In this document: piece by piece, positions 1-8,722 of the stretch | Numbering within the stretch: position 1 is the first letter of the stretch | How the letters are laid out: each line of letters starts with the position of its first letter | DNA from: Desulfocorpusculum sp964414345 | GTDB lineage: Bacteria > Desulfobacterota > Desulfocorpusculales > Desulfocorpusculum | DNA length: 64,000 nt | NCBI GenBank assembly: GCA_964414345.1 | Contig: CAYPWF010000001.1 | Coordinates: 1-64,000, forward strand | Reading direction: 5' to 3' | Notes under the pieces: model-generated | Database searches by the model: none | Told to the model about the DNA's origin: nothing | What the model saw: the letters and a program-made list of their open reading frames with translations, nothing else | Program-made: the position numbers and the translations under genes

Positions 1-45
1 GGGTCTGGTGGCAAAATTTCACTTGCCGCAGATAAATAGATAAAA

Positions 46-55
46 GGGGGGGGGG
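46..55 (+). repeat. Homopolymeric G tract before lysC
   Basis: Ten consecutive G residues lie four bases upstream of the TTG start of the aspartate kinase gene and occupy the position of its ribosome binding site. Such tracts can slip during replication or transcription and change the spacing or strength of the site. That consequence is inference; only the tract and its position are seen. Confidence 0.6.
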
Positions 56-59
56 TTAA

Positions 60-1316
60 TTGGCTCTTATTGTTCAAAAATTCGGAGGGACTTCGGTTGG
101 GAACCTGGATCGTATCCGAAATGTAGCCCGTCGGGTGGCACACACCAGAGAGCAGGGGCATAAGGTGGTGGTTGTGGTTTCGGCCATGGCAGGAGAGACA
201 GACAGACTCTTAGCCTTGGCCAAGGAGGCGGCCCCTGAGCCCTCCCAGAGGGAGGTGGACGCACTTGTGGCCACAGGTGAGCAGGTCACATCCTCCCTGT
301 TGGCCATGGTACTTCAGGCCATGGGGTTTAGTGCTGTCTCCCTTCTGGGGCATCAGGTCAGGATATTTACCGACAACAACTACACTACGGCCAGGATAAG
401 GAGCGTTGACAGGAGCCGACTCGAGAAGGAACTGGAGGAAGGCCGTATAGTGGTGGTGGCTGGTTTTCAAGGCATGGACCAGGAAGGCAACATAACCACC
501 CTGGGCAGGGGAGGATCGGATCTGACGGCGGTGGCCATAGCGGCGGCCCTAGGGGCGGATCTCTGCGAGATTTTCACGGATGTGGAAGGGGTCTTCACCA
601 CTGATCCTAATATCTGTCCCGAGGCCAGAAAGATCCCAAGGATCTCGTACGAGGAGATGCTGGAGATGGCCTCCCTGGGGGCAAAGGTTCTCCAGACCCG
701 GTCAGTGGAGTTTGCCATGAAATACAATGTGCCTATTCACGTTCGTTCCAGTTTTTCGGAGGAGGAAGGAACCATGGTGGTTGCCGAAGATCAGGGCATG
801 GAAAGAGTAGTTGTGGCAGGTATCACGTACCGCACGGATGAGGGCAAGATAACCATAAAGAAAGTGCCTGACAATCCTGGGGTGGCCGCCAAGATTTTCG
901 GGCCATTGGCCCAGGAGAACATAGTGGTGGATATGATCGTCCAGAATGTTAGCGAAGAGGGCTTTACAGATCTCACATTCACTGTTCCCAAGGCCGATGT
1001 GGAAAGAACGGTGCGCAGCGTGGAGAAGGTGGCAAGGGATCTGGGCGCCAAAGGGGTTACCTCGGATACCCAAATAGCCAAGGTTTCCATAATCGGGGTT
1101 GGGATGAGGAGTCATTCAGGTGTGGCCTCCAAGATGTTCTCAGCTTTGGCCTCAGAGGGGATAAACATCCAGATGATCTCAACATCCGAAATAAAGATCT
1201 CCTGCGTGATAGATGCCAAGTACAAGGAGCTGGCCGTGAGGGTGCTTCACAAGGCTTTCGGGTTGGAGGAGGGCTCGGCCCGTGAAGCTCCACCTTTGGC
1301 GGGAAACGGCCGGTGA
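60..1316 (+). CDS. lysC: Aspartate kinase
   Basis: Cytoplasmic aspartokinase that phosphorylates aspartate in the first step toward lysine, methionine, threonine and diaminopimelate. The 418-residue protein opens with the family signature KFGGTSV (residues 7-13). The kinase domain contains GRGGSDLTAVA and FTDVEGVFTTDP near residues 150-185. Two ACT domains follow, roughly residues 265-340 and 345-405, as usual for lysine- or threonine-inhibited single-function enzymes. The start is a TTG just behind a G-rich stretch; no better in-frame start is visible. The length matches the monofunctional class of about 400-420 residues. Regulation by end-product binding to the ACT domains is known for the family. 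Confidence 0.95.
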   Translation: MALIVQKFGGTSVGNLDRIRNVARRVAHTREQGHKVVVVVSAMAGETDRLLALAKEAAPEPSQREVDALVATGEQVTSSLLAMVLQAMGFSAVSLLGHQVRIFTDNNYTTARIRSVDRSRLEKELEEGRIVVVAGFQGMDQEGNITTLGRGGSDLTAVAIAAALGADLCEIFTDVEGVFTTDPNICPEARKIPRISYEEMLEMASLGAKVLQTRSVEFAMKYNVPIHVRSSFSEEEGTMVVAEDQGMERVVVAGITYRTDEGKITIKKVPDNPGVAAKIFGPLAQENIVVDMIVQNVSEEGFTDLTFTVPKADVERTVRSVEKVARDLGAKGVTSDTQIAKVSIIGVGMRSHSGVASKMFSALASEGINIQMISTSEIKISCVIDAKYKELAVRVLHKAFGLEEGSAREAPPLAGNGR

Positions 1317-1421
1317 GCTGGTTTCTTTCAAGGCTTCTGGGAAACATAGGCCTCACTCTGCCCACGCCCCCAGTATTCGCATCAGGCAAGGTGAGGTGAA
1401 GGGGGCAGCTAGGGAGAGCTG

Positions 1422-2084
1422 ATGGGAAGCATCTCGGAATCCAAAGGCCTGCAAGGTGCCTTCTACCTTGGCCTGATTCTGGCCCTCACGGCCGCTTCAT
1501 CCGGATTCTGGGGCGAGCAACGGCGAGCATCCCTTGGGAAAGGTTGCATCGGGGAATGCATATACGTACAGGTGAGGGGCCTGGAAAAGGCCGAGGGGGT
1601 TTACAAGGTGCCCCGCTTTACCCGCCTGGGGGATTTCCTGGCTGTGCTGGGAAAAGGTTCTGTAACAGCTTTGGGGGATACGCTTCTTAGGGACTGGACC
1701 TGCCTGGATTTCCCTGATCCAACAGGAGACAAAGCTCCCAGGCTGATTCCTGTGAGGGAGTCAGTTAAATATCTCCTGGGGTACCCCATGGATCTGAATC
1801 GTGCTGAAGTAAGGGACTTGATGCTGCTTCCAGGGATAGGTCCGGGATTGGCAAAGAGAATTGTGCAAGAGAGGAGAGCCAAAGGAGCCTTTGGATCCCC
1901 TGAGGATTTGTCCAGGGTGAAGGGCATTCCCAGAAAGACCCTGGAGAGGATCCGTAACATGGTGGGAGTCCAGGAACAGAATCGAGGCCTTAACCCTGAT
2001 CCCCTGGGGTCAGCAGTTGAGGGCCTGGCGTGGCAAGGGGAAGAGAGAAGGGCATGGGTGAGGGCAAGACTCCGGAGGGGATGA
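1422..2084 (+). CDS. ComEA-like helix-hairpin-helix protein
   Basis: A 220-residue protein with a hydrophobic N-terminal segment (about residues 11-28) that could be a signal anchor. A middle part (residues 46-90) reads like an SLBB-type fold, with YVQVRGLEKAEGVYKV. A ComEA-type helix-hairpin-helix DNA-binding domain follows at residues 132-181, with LPGIG at 136-140 and VKGI near 166-169. ComEA relatives bind double-stranded DNA outside the inner membrane during uptake, but short HhH proteins of this kind are also common in non-competent bacteria. The ATG has an AGGGAGA site five bases upstream. Its stop overlaps the next reading frame, which suggests co-transcription. No other competence gene is present in the window. 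Confidence 0.75.
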   Translation: MGSISESKGLQGAFYLGLILALTAASSGFWGEQRRASLGKGCIGECIYVQVRGLEKAEGVYKVPRFTRLGDFLAVLGKGSVTALGDTLLRDWTCLDFPDPTGDKAPRLIPVRESVKYLLGYPMDLNRAEVRDLMLLPGIGPGLAKRIVQERRAKGAFGSPEDLSRVKGIPRKTLERIRNMVGVQEQNRGLNPDPLGSAVEGLAWQGEERRAWVRARLRRG

Positions 2085-3520
2085 AGGATCCCGAACCCTA
2101 CGAAGGGGTAGGCATCATCTCCGATGCTGTGCATGGTTACATCCATTATTGCCGCCCTGTGCCCGGTCTTCAGGAAGGGGCAACGGAAGAAGCCCTCCTG
2201 GACAACCCGTGGGTTCAGAGACTCAGATACATCCATCAGCTCCAAAGCGCTTTTTGGGTTTACCCCTCGGCTGAGCACAGTCGTTTCCAACATTCTCTGG
2301 GCGCCATGCATGTGGCAGGCAGGTTTGCCTCTCATCTCTGGCCGGGTCTTTCCCGCCATTTCCCGCATGCGCCTTCCATGGCCTTGGTGGAATCCCTCAT
2401 GAGGGTGGCAGGGCTTCTCCATGATCTGGGACATGGTCCTTTCAGCCACATGTTCGACTCCGAGTACCTGGAGCCCCGTTGGGGTATCAACCACGAGGTT
2501 GTGGGGGGGTTCCTGATAAAAGAGTTCCTCTCCCATGTGATAAGGTCCATCAGACGATCCCCATCAGGAGTCTTCTCTGCGCAGGAGGCTCTTGAGCCTC
2601 ATTGGGTGGCCTATCTTATAAAGAGACCCTCCCCAGGGCAGGAACCGGAGGAGATCCCGGCCTGGCTGCAGGTGCTAAGGGTGCTTTTCTCAAGCGGTAT
2701 TTTCACTGTGGACAGCCTTGATTTTGTGAGGAGAGACGCTTACATGAGCGGACTATCCAGGGATCCCATAGACATGGAAAGGATCCTGCATTACAGCTTC
2801 ATAAGTGAAAAGGGGGTCACCTATAGCTCTTACGGCCTTGCCGCGCTGCAGCAGTTCTTGCAAGCCAGGATAAATCTCTTCCAGGCCATTTACTATCACA
2901 GAACCACTAGGGCCTTGGACCTGTCCATTCAGGCCATTTTCAGCAAAACCATGAAAGAGCTGCTTCCACGCTCTCCCCTGGAGGATCCGGAGAAGTACCT
3001 GGAACTGACAGAGTATTCCCTGTTTAACAAGGTGAGGCAATGGGCCGCCAGCCGAGTGAAACGCTTAAGGGACCTGGGGCAAGCCTGGTCTGAGATCCTG
3101 CAAAGAAAGAGGCAATGGGTGACCGCCTATGAGCGTACCTTCTACCTGGATGCGCGTGATCGCAGCAGTCCGCTGGCAGATCTCTTCTTAAGGAGGGATC
3201 CTGAGAATCGTCTTAGGATCCAGCAGCTTATCCGCGAAAAATTGCCAGCCTCCTCCAGGAGCACCAAGTTTGTGGTGGATTTGGCCTCCCATGATCCCAG
3301 GCCTGACAACCCCTTGGACCCCCAACAGTGCTTTTGGATTCTGAACCAGAACACAGGGCAGGTGGAGCAAGAGACCTTGGCTGCGCTCCTTGAGAATGTT
3401 CCATACAGGATAATAAAGATGCGGCTCATGGCCTCGGATCACGCCTGCGACGAGGTTTTGGCAGGCGCGGCAGAGGCATTGCTGAGCGAAAGGCTGCCCT
3501 CTTACACCACCAATGTGTAG
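2054..3520 (+). CDS. HD-domain phosphohydrolase (dGTPase/SAMHD1-like, COG1078)
   Basis: Cytoplasmic metal-dependent phosphohydrolase of the COG1078 group related to dGTPases and SAMHD1. Counting from this start, a conserved His lies near residue 80 (RFQHSLG), the HD pair is at residues 123-124 (HDLGHGPFSH), and the later metal Asp lies in TVDSLDFVRRDAYMSG. The start is uncertain. GTG 2030 has a GAGGG site, ATG 2054 has GAGAG upstream, and ATG 2081 overlaps the upstream stop as ATGA and gives an N-terminus close to typical relatives. All give about 480-496 residues. The substrate, nucleotide or otherwise, cannot be read from the sequence. Confidence 0.85.
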   Translation: MGEGKTPEGMKDPEPYEGVGIISDAVHGYIHYCRPVPGLQEGATEEALLDNPWVQRLRYIHQLQSAFWVYPSAEHSRFQHSLGAMHVAGRFASHLWPGLSRHFPHAPSMALVESLMRVAGLLHDLGHGPFSHMFDSEYLEPRWGINHEVVGGFLIKEFLSHVIRSIRRSPSGVFSAQEALEPHWVAYLIKRPSPGQEPEEIPAWLQVLRVLFSSGIFTVDSLDFVRRDAYMSGLSRDPIDMERILHYSFISEKGVTYSSYGLAALQQFLQARINLFQAIYYHRTTRALDLSIQAIFSKTMKELLPRSPLEDPEKYLELTEYSLFNKVRQWAASRVKRLRDLGQAWSEILQRKRQWVTAYERTFYLDARDRSSPLADLFLRRDPENRLRIQQLIREKLPASSRSTKFVVDLASHDPRPDNPLDPQQCFWILNQNTGQVEQETLAALLENVPYRIIKMRLMASDHACDEVLAGAAEALLSERLPSYTTNV

Positions 3521-3571
3521 TTGCAGCATGCAAGACCCGGCAAATGGAATGGGGATGAAAACCTTTTGCGC

Positions 3572-4600
3572 ATGAAACGGCCGGCTAAAAATCGGCTTTT
3601 GCCCGGAAAGCTTCCTGCAGAGCTTCTGGAGGGACTTCTTAAGAAGTATGGAAGTCGGGACTCCACCTTGGTCCTAGGGCCAGGATTGGGACGGGATGCG
3701 GCTGTGCTTGAGCTTGGCAACGGACTTTTGGCGGCCACCACCGATCCCATCACCTTTGCATCACAGGAAATCGGCTGGTATGCGGTCCACGTCAACGCCA
3801 ATGACTTGGCATGCCTGGGTGCAGTGCCTCGCTGGTTTCTGGTCACGGTGTTGCTCCCGGAAAAGGATACAGAGCCAGGATTGGTGGAGGAGATTTTCTC
3901 TCAGACACACAAGGCCTGTGAGGAGTTGGGGGCAAGCCTGTGTGGGGGGCACACCGAGATTACCCTCGGCTTGGATAGGCCCATCCTGGTGGGCACAATG
4001 CTCGGGCAGGTGGGGCCCTGGGGACTTGTCAGACCGAATGGAGCCAGACCTGGCAACAGGCTTCTTTTGAGCAAAGGAATCGCCATAGAGGGGACCTCGC
4101 TGCTGGCCAGGGAGCACTTTGGCCTTAGGGGGGAACTGGATTCCCAAGAACTCAGGCGCTGTGAAGAGCTTTTGCGCAAACCAGGGATCAGCGTGCTCAA
4201 GGAGGCCTTGGCTGGATGCCAGGCAGGAGGGGTGTGCGCCATGCACGACCCAACAGAAGGCGGCATTGCAACTGCCTTGCGGGAGATGGCTCATGCCTCG
4301 GGAGTGGGATTCTTAGTCAGGAGAGAGGCCATCCCAGTGCTAAAGGAAACAGAGAGAGTTTGTGAAATACTGGGCTTGGATCCCTTGGGGCTCTTGGCCT
4401 CAGGAGCACTTCTCCTGGCTGTGGAGGGCTCCAAGGTGGCCAGGGTTAGGGAGTCCATATCAGCCAATGGGGTTGAGGTCTTTGAAATCGGGGAGGCCAC
4501 CGAAGATGCTGGAGAGATAGTCATGTTGGAGAAGGGAGAGAAAAGACCTTTCCCTTGTTTCCAGCGGGATGAGGTTGCTCGCGCCTTGGAGAGTTCATGA
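3572..4600 (+). CDS. AIR synthase-related ATP-grasp-like protein (PurM/HypE/ThiL superfamily)
   Basis: A 342-residue member of the PurM/HypE/ThiL/SelD superfamily, enzymes that use ATP to activate a substrate. Superfamily signs are the GPGLGRDAAVLEL segment near the N-terminus, TTDPITF, the VHVNANDLACLGA helix, the CGGHTEIT glycine-rich strand, and the MHDPTEGGIATALREMA segment of the C-terminal domain. It lacks the C-terminal PRIC cysteine tail of HypE and has no hydrogenase genes nearby. It is therefore more likely a stand-alone AIR-synthase-like or thiamine-phosphate-kinase-like protein. ATG 3572 is preferred to an upstream TTG at 3521. The next gene is convergent, with repeat copy A between them. 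Confidence 0.75.
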   Translation: MKRPAKNRLLPGKLPAELLEGLLKKYGSRDSTLVLGPGLGRDAAVLELGNGLLAATTDPITFASQEIGWYAVHVNANDLACLGAVPRWFLVTVLLPEKDTEPGLVEEIFSQTHKACEELGASLCGGHTEITLGLDRPILVGTMLGQVGPWGLVRPNGARPGNRLLLSKGIAIEGTSLLAREHFGLRGELDSQELRRCEELLRKPGISVLKEALAGCQAGGVCAMHDPTEGGIATALREMAHASGVGFLVRREAIPVLKETERVCEILGLDPLGLLASGALLLAVEGSKVARVRESISANGVEVFEIGEATEDAGEIVMLEKGEKRPFPCFQRDEVARALESS

Positions 4601-4614
4601 GAGGGGGCGTGATT

Positions 4615-4809
4615 AGCCCGCATTTTTTAAGGATCACTGTATGATGCGGGCTGTCATGCGGATGTGCTGGGAAAGACTGCTATGGGCTCGAAAACATCCT
4701 GATTTTTGGTTCCAAGTTTGGCCCGAATTTGAAGGGGAATATTTCGAAGTTTAACTGAGGGCTTGGGGGCGTACCCCCCAAGGCCGCCAGCCTTGGGGAA
4801 TAAACCTGG
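4615..4809 (-). repeat. Interspersed intergenic element, copy A
   Basis: One of seven related copies in the window, here on the minus strand between two convergent genes. Read on the minus strand it shows the shared order: a TTATTCCCCAAGGC-like left end next to the rlmI stop, a run near GGGGGGTACGCCCCC, the core ATCAGGATGTTTT, then the right-end hairpin. The hairpin arms are AGCCCGCAT (4615-4623) and ATGCGGGCT (4644-4652) with a loop of 20 bases. No reading frame is conserved across copies. The function is unknown; see the findings. Confidence 0.75.
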
Positions 4810-5991
4810 TTAGAACCGCTCCACCACCTGCATCACATGACACTTTAGGTAGCGGGAGGGAGCATGGCCCGGCAGCACAGGATGGTCCAGGTCCTGCCCC
4901 CACTGGTAAAGTAGAAGAGCTTCTCGGCCTGCATCCACACAAGCTTCCAGCAGGATTTGAAGATGAAGGCCCACTGGCAAATGAGAGGAACAAGAGGAGC
5001 TGACCAAGAGCCCATCTTGTTCCAAGAGTCTGAAAGCCCTCAGGTTAAGCTCCCTGTACCCCCTCGTGGCACCCGGAAGAGATGCCCTAGAGTGGGCAAA
5101 AGCAGGCGGATCCAGGCATATCATCCCGAATTTCCTTCCCTGTTTCTCTAACTGGCGAAGCAGGTCAAAGCCGTTGCATTCCAAGAACTGGGCACGGGCC
5201 GAGGCCCCCAATCTCTCCACGTTATTCTTGGCCAGCTCCAAGGCTGGCCCCGAAGAGTCGGCAAAAGTGACACTTTGGGCCCCGCCTGCCAGGCACTGCA
5301 GCCCAAAGCCTCCGCTGTAGCAGAAAAGGTCCAGCACCTCGCGGCCCCGGGCCAAGCCCCCCACACTTATTCTGTTGCGTTTCTGGTCCAGGTAATGGCC
5401 TGTCTTTTGTCCTTGGGCCACATCCACCTTCAGGAAGATCTGGCCTTCCCTTATCCAGATTTCCTGGGGGAGTTCCCCAAGAAGGATCCCGTCTCTAGGT
5501 TGGAGCCCCTCATTGGCCCTGGCTGGGGTGTCGCTTCGCTCATAAACAGCCCGAACCCCGAGCGTTTTTTCCAGAAGCCCAGCCAGCTCCATGCGCATCT
5601 CCTCGAGGGCTGGGTGGGTGATCTGGACCACTGCTACTTCCCCGTAAGAATCCACAATTAGTCCTGGGATCCCGTCTGACTCTCCGAACAAGATCCTGCA
5701 GGCCGAAAGATCCAAACCCCAGGCCTTGCGCTTTTGAAGGGCCTTGAGGAGTCTTTCCTTGAGGAGCTCCAGTCCCCATTGCGAACGTCTGCGGCTGAAG
5801 AGCCTGGCCACGATGGGGGAGCTTCGGTTCAGCAAACCTCTGCCCAGGAAACGATCCCTCGAGTCCATTACATCCACCTCCGCCCCATCCTGAGCAGAAG
5901 AGGAAATACGTTCCACATCCGAGGGGTGGACCCACAGGTAACCTTTCTTGATTCCCTTTTCCCGCCCCTTCCTGAGCCAGAGCCTGGGCAT
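4810..5991 (-). CDS. rlmI: Class I SAM-dependent rRNA methyltransferase, RlmI type
   Basis: A 393-residue protein of the RlmI/YccW family, which methylates a cytosine (C5) of 23S rRNA. An N-terminal PUA RNA-binding domain starts at MPRLWLRKGREK and includes GYLWVHPSDVE. It is followed by the family-specific central part (GLIVDSYG) and a Rossmann methyltransferase domain. The SAM motif is VLDLFCYSGGFGL and motif IV is CLDPPAFAHSRA. The catalytic cysteine is probably in VSSSCSSHL near the C-terminus. ATG 5991 has GGGAGA five bases upstream; an in-frame TTG at 6018 would add nine residues but lacks a good site. The target nucleotide is assigned by family only. Confidence 0.88.
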   Translation of the reverse strand: MPRLWLRKGREKGIKKGYLWVHPSDVERISSSAQDGAEVDVMDSRDRFLGRGLLNRSSPIVARLFSRRRSQWGLELLKERLLKALQKRKAWGLDLSACRILFGESDGIPGLIVDSYGEVAVVQITHPALEEMRMELAGLLEKTLGVRAVYERSDTPARANEGLQPRDGILLGELPQEIWIREGQIFLKVDVAQGQKTGHYLDQKRNRISVGGLARGREVLDLFCYSGGFGLQCLAGGAQSVTFADSSGPALELAKNNVERLGASARAQFLECNGFDLLRQLEKQGRKFGMICLDPPAFAHSRASLPGATRGYRELNLRAFRLLEQDGLLVSSSCSSHLPVGLHLQILLEACVDAGREALLLYQWGQDLDHPVLPGHAPSRYLKCHVMQVVERF

Positions 5992-6093
5992 GGCATCTCC
6001 CGAGAAGCTTGAAACCAAGATTACTCATCCTTGTTTCCCGGCCATATTATCCTTGCCCGATGGTCTCATCAAGCCATGAGGCATGGTAATGCG

Positions 6094-6258
6094 GTTGCTT
6101 TGGGGGCTACACCCCCAAGCTTCAGGTGTAGTTTATTCCGACTCAAAGCTAAACCAAATCCGGAACGGAAAATCAGGGTGTTTTTGGGTATGAACCGGTT
6201 TCTCCAAACATCTCTTTAAGATAGCTCACATTAACCACTTATCCTGCTAGTGCGGGTC
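6094..6258 (+). repeat. Interspersed intergenic element, copy B
   Basis: A plus-strand copy in the 371-base divergent gap between rlmI (minus) and the Dph6-like gene (plus). It carries CTTTGGGGGCTACACCCCCA, then TTATTCCGACTCAAAGC, AATCAGGGTGTTTTTGGG, ACCGGTTTCTCCAAACAT and a decayed right-end hairpin (AGCTCACATTA to TAGTGCGGGT). The left end present in other copies is not recognisable. The rest of this gap (5992-6093 and 6259-6362) holds no gene that I can see; the promoters of both flanking genes should lie here. Confidence 0.75.
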
Positions 6259-6362
6259 AACCGACTTCGGACTGGACTGGCCAATTGGACAATAGGGTGG
6301 GATCATTGCGGTTAGCTGGTGGGGAAGGGCTAAGTCCACAGTAGAGGTGGGGGGGAGGCTGA

Positions 6363-7037
6363 ATGGGGAAACCAGTTTTGCTTGCATGGAGCGGTGGGAA
6401 AGACAGTTTAATGGCCCTTGAGCTTCTTATGGGCAACTCCAGTTGGGAGGTGGTGGGGCTTCTTACAAGCGTGACTTCCACCTATGACAGGGTCAGCATG
6501 CACGGGGTAAGGCGGGAGCTCTTGGTGGAGCAGGCTTGCAGCCTCGGGCTTCCTCTTGACATAGTCTGGCTGGAGCCTGGGGAGTCCAATGAAACTTACG
6601 AGGAGAAGATGGCTTTGAAGCTGCGGGAATACCTGGCCCGAGGGATAAAACACACGGCCTTTGGGGACATATTTCTGGAGGAGCTTAGGGGCTACAGGGA
6701 GAGGAATCTGGCCAAACTGGGGATAGAAGGTTTGTTTCCGCTTTGGGGTACAGACACACGGCTGGCAATGAGGAGCTTTGTGATGCGGGGGTTCCAGGCC
6801 CTCATAACATGCGTGGATACATGGGCCTTGGATGGGTCTTTCCTGGGGAGAAAGTTGGATGAGACTTTCCTTGAAGAACTTCCATCCGGAGTGGATCCTT
6901 GCGGGGAGAACGGGGAGTTTCACAGCTTCGTATATGGGGGCCCCTTGTTCAAGACCACAATAAGATTCCATCTGGGGGAGGTGGTGGAGAGGGAAAAGGG
7001 GAGATTTCTGTTTCAAGACCTGCTTCCCCAAATATAA
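6363..7037 (+). CDS. Dph6-like ATP pyrophosphatase (diphthine-ammonia ligase family)
   Basis: A 224-residue PP-loop ATPase of the COG2102/Dph6 family. The PP-loop SGGKDS is at residues 10-15. The family signature EFHSFVYGGP is at residues 185-194. The eukaryotic and archaeal relatives amidate diphthine on elongation factor 2, a residue bacteria do not have, so the bacterial substrate is unknown and the enzyme name should not be taken literally. The length agrees with the short single-domain form. The ATG follows a GAGGTGGGGGGGAGG stretch. The next gene is 117 bases downstream on the same strand. Confidence 0.8.
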   Translation: MGKPVLLAWSGGKDSLMALELLMGNSSWEVVGLLTSVTSTYDRVSMHGVRRELLVEQACSLGLPLDIVWLEPGESNETYEEKMALKLREYLARGIKHTAFGDIFLEELRGYRERNLAKLGIEGLFPLWGTDTRLAMRSFVMRGFQALITCVDTWALDGSFLGRKLDETFLEELPSGVDPCGENGEFHSFVYGGPLFKTTIRFHLGEVVEREKGRFLFQDLLPQI

Positions 7038-7154
7038 GTCCGGTTCTTGCGCGGGTCTCTGGAGAAGCATCAAGACTGGAGGTTTGACTGGGATGGGAAG
7101 CGGGAATTATAATTAAAACCTTTAGGTTTCTGGATCAAGCTCAAGAGGTGTGCC

Positions 7155-7715
7155 ATGCTGCATGGACTCAGCTTTGTGCCAAGCAAGATATTCCTTACAA
7201 AAGGGGTTGGCCGCCACAAAGAAAAATTGGCCAGCTTTGAGGCAGCCCTTAGAAACGCCCAGATTGCTCCTTTCAATCTAGTCAAGGTCTCCAGCATATT
7301 CCCGCCCCACTGCAGATTGGTATCGGTGCAAAGGGGACTTGCCCATCTCAAACCAGGCCAGGTGGTCTTTTGTGTGCTGAGCGAGAATGCCACTGACGAA
7401 CCTCATAGGCTTATAGCAGCTTCGGTAGGGTTGGCTATTCCCAAGGATCCGGACCAGTATGGATATCTCTCGGAGCACAAGAGCTTCGGGCAGACCACCA
7501 AAGTGGCAGGCGACTACGCCGAGGATTTGGCCGCTTACATGCTTGCCACTACCTTGGGGGTGGACTTTGATCCCGACGCCAGCTACGACGAGAAAAAAGA
7601 AATCTGGAAGATAAACGGCAAGATCGTCAAGTCCATGAACATAACTCAGACCGCCATAGGGGATAAGAACGGGCTTTGGACTACGGTTGTGGCAGGGGCC
7701 ATATACGTTCCCTGA
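7155..7715 (+). CDS. pdaD: Pyruvoyl-dependent arginine decarboxylase
   Basis: A 186-residue proenzyme of the PdaD family that decarboxylates arginine to agmatine. The cleavage segment NLVKVSSIFPP is at residues 41-51. Family members self-cleave between two serines, here predicted as Ser46 and Ser47, making a beta chain and a pyruvoyl-capped alpha chain. The conserved LSENATDEPHRLIAASVGLA and the later GDYAEDLAAYMLATTLG also match. The ATG is preceded by AAGAGGTG. Agmatinase follows about 130 bases downstream, so the pair makes putrescine from arginine by way of agmatine. This decarboxylase type is typical of archaea and scattered bacteria. Confidence 0.92.
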   Translation: MLHGLSFVPSKIFLTKGVGRHKEKLASFEAALRNAQIAPFNLVKVSSIFPPHCRLVSVQRGLAHLKPGQVVFCVLSENATDEPHRLIAASVGLAIPKDPDQYGYLSEHKSFGQTTKVAGDYAEDLAAYMLATTLGVDFDPDASYDEKKEIWKINGKIVKSMNITQTAIGDKNGLWTTVVAGAIYVP

Positions 7716-7846
7716 AAGGCCTTTTCCCCCCAAAACGACCCAAAAGAGGAGCCCCCCGGTGAGGGGCAGCGCAGCCTTGGCGAAAGATGTTCCCGCAGGG
7801 GGGATTTACTGCCCTGGATCTCACTATATGGAAGGATCTTAGGCTC

Positions 7847-8722
7847 ATGGAAATGATCCGCTTCGGGGCCTTGGAGCCCAGCTTCAGCGATTACAAAAAT
7901 TCCAAGGCGGTGGTGCTGCCATTGCCCTATGAGGCCACCACCACCTTCCTCAAGGGCACAGCATCAGGCCCAGAATGCCTTCTTAGGGCCTCTTCGGCGT
8001 TGGAGTTTTATGATGAGGAGCTGGATTGGGAGCCCTTCCGGGCCGGAATCCACACCTACAGTCAGCCAGAGCTGGATGGGGTCTCGGCAGAGGCCTGTTT
8101 GGCAAAGGTGGAGCAAGCTGCCTTAAGGGTTCTGATGGACGGTAAGTTTCCATTGGGTGTGGGAGGCGAGCATACAATCACCCTGGGTTTGGTCAGGGCG
8201 GCCAAGAGGCTTCACGTGGATCTCACGGTCATCCAGCTGGACGCCCATGCTGACTTGAGGGATCAATATGAGGGAAGTCCCTACAATCACGCCTGTGTTA
8301 TGAGGAGGATAAGGGAGCTCTGTCCGGCCTTGCAGATGGGCATCAGGGCCATGGACTTGGAGGAGATGCGTCTGGTAAGGGAAAAAAGATGGCCGCTGGT
8401 CTTGGACCTTGAACGCCGCCGCGACCCGCTTTGGCTTGAAAAGGCGCTGGATGGGGTTCAGGGGCCTGTGTACTTGACATTGGACCTGGACGCCATGGAT
8501 CCGGCCTTGGTGCCTGGGGTAGGAACCCCTGAGCCGGGCGGTTTCGGCTGGTATGAGCTTCTGGAGGTACTCCGAAGCATCTTCCAAAGGTTTCAAGTGG
8601 TGGGAGCGGACATAGTGGAGCTGTGTCCAAGAGCTGGGCTGGAGTCCTCCTCCTTCATAGCCGCAAAGCTGGCCTACAAGATCATCGGCTACCGTTTTTG
8701 TCCTGCTCCTCTTCAGGCCTGA
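7847..8722 (+). CDS. speB: Agmatinase
   Basis: Agmatine ureohydrolase of the arginase superfamily, producing putrescine and urea. The di-manganese ligand motifs are all present: GGEHTITLGL, QLDAHADLRDQYEGSPYNHA and TLDLDAMDPALVPGVGTPEPGG. ATG 7847 (MEMIRFGALEP) follows GGAAGG by 11 bases. ATG 7853 is also possible, and the frame is open further upstream to 7787 without a better site. The resulting 291 residues are normal for the family. The gene pairs with pdaD. Its 3' end overlaps the 3' end of the convergent response regulator gene by 41 bases. Confidence 0.93.
   Translation: MEMIRFGALEPSFSDYKNSKAVVLPLPYEATTTFLKGTASGPECLLRASSALEFYDEELDWEPFRAGIHTYSQPELDGVSAEACLAKVEQAALRVLMDGKFPLGVGGEHTITLGLVRAAKRLHVDLTVIQLDAHADLRDQYEGSPYNHACVMRRIRELCPALQMGIRAMDLEEMRLVREKRWPLVLDLERRRDPLWLEKALDGVQGPVYLTLDLDAMDPALVPGVGTPEPGGFGWYELLEVLRSIFQRFQVVGADIVELCPRAGLESSSFIAAKLAYKIIGYRFCPAPLQA

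Noticed and set aside
1601..2536. Minus-strand open frame of 311 codons
   Set aside because: It lies antisense to two well-supported genes and shows no domain; GC-rich coding sequence produces such shadows.
3572..4600. Hydrogenase maturation protein HypE
   Set aside because: The superfamily fits, but the C-terminal PRIC cysteine tail is absent and no hyp genes are nearby.
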